The notes under the pieces are model-generated. The model was given only the letters and a program-made list of their open reading frames with translations, was not told where the DNA came from and did no database searches. A program made the translations under genes and the position numbers. A stretch of 63,370 nt of DNA from Actinomycetes bacterium (GTDB lineage Bacteria > Actinomycetota > Acidimicrobiia > Acidimicrobiales > Microtrichaceae): contig JAEWED010000116.1 of assembly GCA_023389745.1 (NCBI GenBank), positions 1 through 63,370 of the forward strand, read 5' to 3'. Shown here piece after piece: positions 62,683 through 63,370 of the stretch. Numbering within the stretch: position 1 is the first letter of the stretch; each line of letters opens with the position of its first letter.

Positions 62683-63370
<688 letters not shown>

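Overview
This window reads as chromosome of a high-GC actinobacterium. The gene content (coenzyme F420 genes cofD/cofE, DUF3499, LytR-CpsA-Psr, an LpdA-type flavoprotein, a fused biotin carboxylase/BCCP subunit, DUF5719) and very GC-rich codon use fit a deep-branching class such as Acidimicrobiia, but that placement is inference. I found no tRNA, rRNA, CRISPR, insertion sequence or prophage. Coding density is very high, with many ATGA/GTGA start-stop overlaps.

Layout. 1-2907: a partial LpdA-like reductase and a polytopic membrane protein. 2972-13438: a surface polysaccharide operon, with Wzm/Wzt ABC exporter (Wzt carries a C-terminal glycan-binding domain), a 1251-residue GT2-GT4-DUF4214-coiled coil-methyltransferase fusion, a Trm112-like/methyltransferase protein, a GT-C-type membrane protein and a GT2. 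13394-18388: a methyltransferase, an AglD/LPG-synthase-like flippase-type protein, a GT4 and another GT-C-like protein. 18433-23216: acyl-CoA carboxylase alpha subunit divergent from birA with only 16 bp between starts, then pabB-pabC. 23204-32575: LCP ligase, UDP-glucose dehydrogenase, three GT4s, a His-rich anchored protein, a mannose-1-phosphate guanylyltransferase-like enzyme and a GalE-like epimerase. 32578-37261: short-chain dehydrogenases, a serine-hydrolase lipoprotein and cofD-cofE. 37387-45385: gmd, an XRE regulator with a palindromic operator candidate, rmd, and a GT2/membrane protein-DUF5719-thioredoxin operon. 45390-56536: ftsH, DUF3499, CPBP protease, zinc ribbon, large membrane protein, GtrA-GT2 fusion, phosphomannomutase, Trm112-like protein and a sugar-phosphate isomerase. 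56582-63370: a peptidoglycan-binding lipoprotein, ahcY with a structured leader, a surface acyltransferase, an SDR, comF and the start of secA.

How it fits together. The isomerase (55388), phosphomannomutase (53641), guanylyltransferase (30507), gmd (37412) and rmd (38991) together would convert fructose-6-phosphate to GDP-D-rhamnose. UDP-glucuronate and UDP-galactose precursors come from ugd and the GalE-like enzyme. At least seven glycosyltransferases and several GT-C-type proteins could use them, Wzm/Wzt would export the glycan, and the LCP protein would attach a polymer to the wall. The housekeeping genes keep the same order as the M. tuberculosis block lpdA-accA3-birA-LCP-manC-fbiAB-manB-sahH-comF-secA1 (recalled), so the polysaccharide genes look like expansions inside an ancient syntenic backbone.

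Expression signals. Many genes have a TANNNT -10 hexamer 6-10 nt before the start codon, which implies leaderless mRNAs. At three genes the same logic points to an in-frame ATC as the possible initiation codon, which is the most surprising signal here together with the fusion protein downstream of wzt.
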